Origin: a virus | IMG/VR virus record: IMGVR_UViG_3300031566_000169 | Coordinates: 1-37,959 of that record | DNA: 37,959 nucleotides | Strand: one strand, 5' to 3' | In this document: positions 37,068 to 37,959 of the stretch, piece after piece | Numbering within the stretch: position 1 is the first letter of the stretch | How the letters are laid out: each line of letters opens with the position of its first letter | Position numbers and translations under genes: made by a program | The notes under the pieces: generated by a model | What the model was told of the DNA's origin: nothing | What the model saw: only the letters and a program-made list of their open reading frames with translations | Database searches by the model: none

Positions 37068-37096
37068 TTGACACTATACCAGATCCACCATATAAT
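37068..37096 (+). promoter_or_regulatory. Perfect consensus sigma70 promoter
   Basis: TTGACA (37068-37073), a 17-base spacer, and TATAAT (37091-37096), both hexamers perfect. An AAGGA precedes the ATG at 37123. This is the strongest promoter in the window. Confidence 0.92.
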
Positions 37097-37122
37097 ACTG
37101 TTATAACCAATTAAGGACTTAT

Positions 37123-37959
37123 ATGAGCCAAGACACCACAGCAAACAAAAAGATCAAGCTCAACACCTTGTCCGATACGTTTGATGCAAAGTTGGACGAG
37201 AAAGTGCGCGAGCAAATTGTTACTGCGCGAATCAGTATGTTACTGAAAATGCCCTTCCTGGGCAATATTGCTACCCGACTTATTCTTGTACCTGCCGATA
37301 AATGGCTGCCTACTGCGGCGGTTGATGGTCGGCATTTGTTTTACAATTCCAAATTTTTCCAAATGCTTTCGTTGCCGCAAACCATTTTCGTAATCGGCCA
37401 CGAAATTCTCCACGTTATTTACGAGCACATGGATCGTCGCGCACACCGCGATCCTGGGTTGTGGAATATTGCGGCTGACTTTGCTATTAACGGTGATTTG
37501 GTTGAGCACCGAATCGGTGAAAAAGTAACACAATTTCCAATCTGTCTTGATCCGAAATATACCGGTCGAACGGCAGAAGACATTTATAATGAGCTGTATG
37601 AAAACGCCGACAAAATTAATATCCAGGAATTGTTAGATCAATTGTTGGATGAGCATTTAGATCCCGACGGCGAAGATCCGAGTAAGGGCAAGGGTGGAAA
37701 CGGTAATGATGATGGTGATGGTGCGGGTAGGCCAGTTCTTAGTCCTGAGGAGCGCCGTAAGGTGCGCGACGAGATTAAAGAAGCAATTATGCAGGCATAC
37801 CAGGCGGCAGGGGCAGGTAATCTTCCGGCGGGTGTAAAGCGATTGCTCGACGAGATGATGGAGCCGAAAATGAACTGGCGTGAATTGTTGCGCCAGCAAA
37901 TTGAAAGCACGTTCAAAAACGATTTTACCTGGATGCGGCCTTCACGTCGAGGCTGGCAC
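37123..37959 (+). CDS. HExxH metallopeptidase / VWA-type protein (3' partial)
   Basis: The frame is open to the window end (279 codons seen). TIFVIGHEILHVIYEHMDRR carries a zinc-protease HExxH (H93, E94, H97), followed by WNIAADFAINGDLVEH, as in the N-terminal putative metallopeptidase domain of DUF2201 proteins. An acidic Gly/Asp linker (GKGGNGNDDGDGAGRP) and LNWRELLRQQIE-type sequence follow. In that family the missing C-terminus is a VWA domain with a MIDAS site, and the partner is a MoxR ATPase, here at 34886. Composition is GC-richer than the left part of the window. AAGGA and a perfect promoter precede the ATG. Confidence 0.82.
   Translation, partial: MSQDTTANKKIKLNTLSDTFDAKLDEKVREQIVTARISMLLKMPFLGNIATRLILVPADKWLPTAAVDGRHLFYNSKFFQMLSLPQTIFVIGHEILHVIYEHMDRRAHRDPGLWNIAADFAINGDLVEHRIGEKVTQFPICLDPKYTGRTAEDIYNELYENADKINIQELLDQLLDEHLDPDGEDPSKGKGGNGNDDGDGAGRPVLSPEERRKVRDEIKEAIMQAYQAAGAGNLPAGVKRLLDEMMEPKMNWRELLRQQIESTFKNDFTWMRPSRRGWH

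Noticed and set aside
1-37959. tRNA genes, CRISPR arrays, transposases or integrase
   Set aside because: I looked through the intergenic gaps and found no cloverleaf, regularly spaced repeats, or mobile-element enzymes; most gaps are too short for them.

Overview
The window looks like part of a large lytic tailed phage of the T4-like (myovirus) supergroup that infects a Gram-negative bacterium. The evidence is a family B DNA polymerase of gp43 type, a gp45-like sliding clamp, the C-terminal end of a gp44-like clamp loader, a T4 RNase H-type 5' nuclease, a spanin pair, late promoters of the T4 ATAAATA type, and dense packing of short overlapping genes. Most of the DNA is AT-rich. Only two genes, phoH and a PP-loop ATPase, lie on the minus strand. 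I found no tRNA, rRNA, CRISPR array, transposase or integrase, and no stretch over 300 bases lacks a gene.

Layout. 0-2.3 kb: end of the clamp loader, an unknown gene, a HAD phosphatase, an APS-kinase-like P-loop protein, and phoH facing them. 2.5-4.5 kb: two unknown genes behind a late promoter, then i-spanin and o-spanin. 4.5-8.1 kb: a protein-folding and turnover run of DnaJ, peptide deformylase and a ClpA-type unfoldase that keeps an IGF loop for docking to ClpP. 8-16 kb: an unknown gene, a GT-A glycosyltransferase, an HxGH-type nucleotidyltransferase and several large unknown proteins. Several of their N-termini resemble T4 capsid-targeting sequences, so this may be an internal (ejected) protein cluster. 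16-17 kb: the PP-loop ATPase on the minus strand. 17-21.7 kb: replication block (DsbA-like protein, polymerase, a coiled-coil/methyltransferase-like protein, clamp).

21.7-29.7 kb: a nucleotide and base-modification block mixed with likely counter-defence genes. It holds a DpdA-type transglycosylase, a degenerate QueD-like protein, an Acb1-like 2H phosphoesterase, a GT-B glycosyltransferase, a macro-domain protein, FolE, a cupin, a phosphoribosyltransferase, a HIT protein and an FmdB-type zinc ribbon. DpdA with FolE suggests 7-deazaguanine modification of phage DNA, although QueE and a canonical QueC are not in the window. 29.7-34.8 kb: RNase H, a minimal nucleotidyltransferase, many small unknown genes, and a papain-like cysteine peptidase behind its own promoter. 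34.8-37.96 kb: a compositionally distinct accessory module (MoxR AAA+ ATPase, three small genes, and a HExxH metallopeptidase/VWA-type protein cut by the window end). A nearly identical hairpin plus a consensus sigma70 promoter precedes the MoxR gene and recurs before the metallopeptidase gene, like the mobile PeSL cassettes described in T4-type phages.

The observations I rate highest are: (1) the Acb1-like anti-CBASS candidate starts with a peptide almost identical to the capsid-targeting/cleavage signal of T4 internal proteins, suggesting it is packaged and injected; (2) the paired PeSL-like cassettes with a compensatory base change; (3) promoters placed so close to start codons that several mRNAs should be leaderless; (4) the DnaJ-deformylase-ClpA proteostasis cluster.
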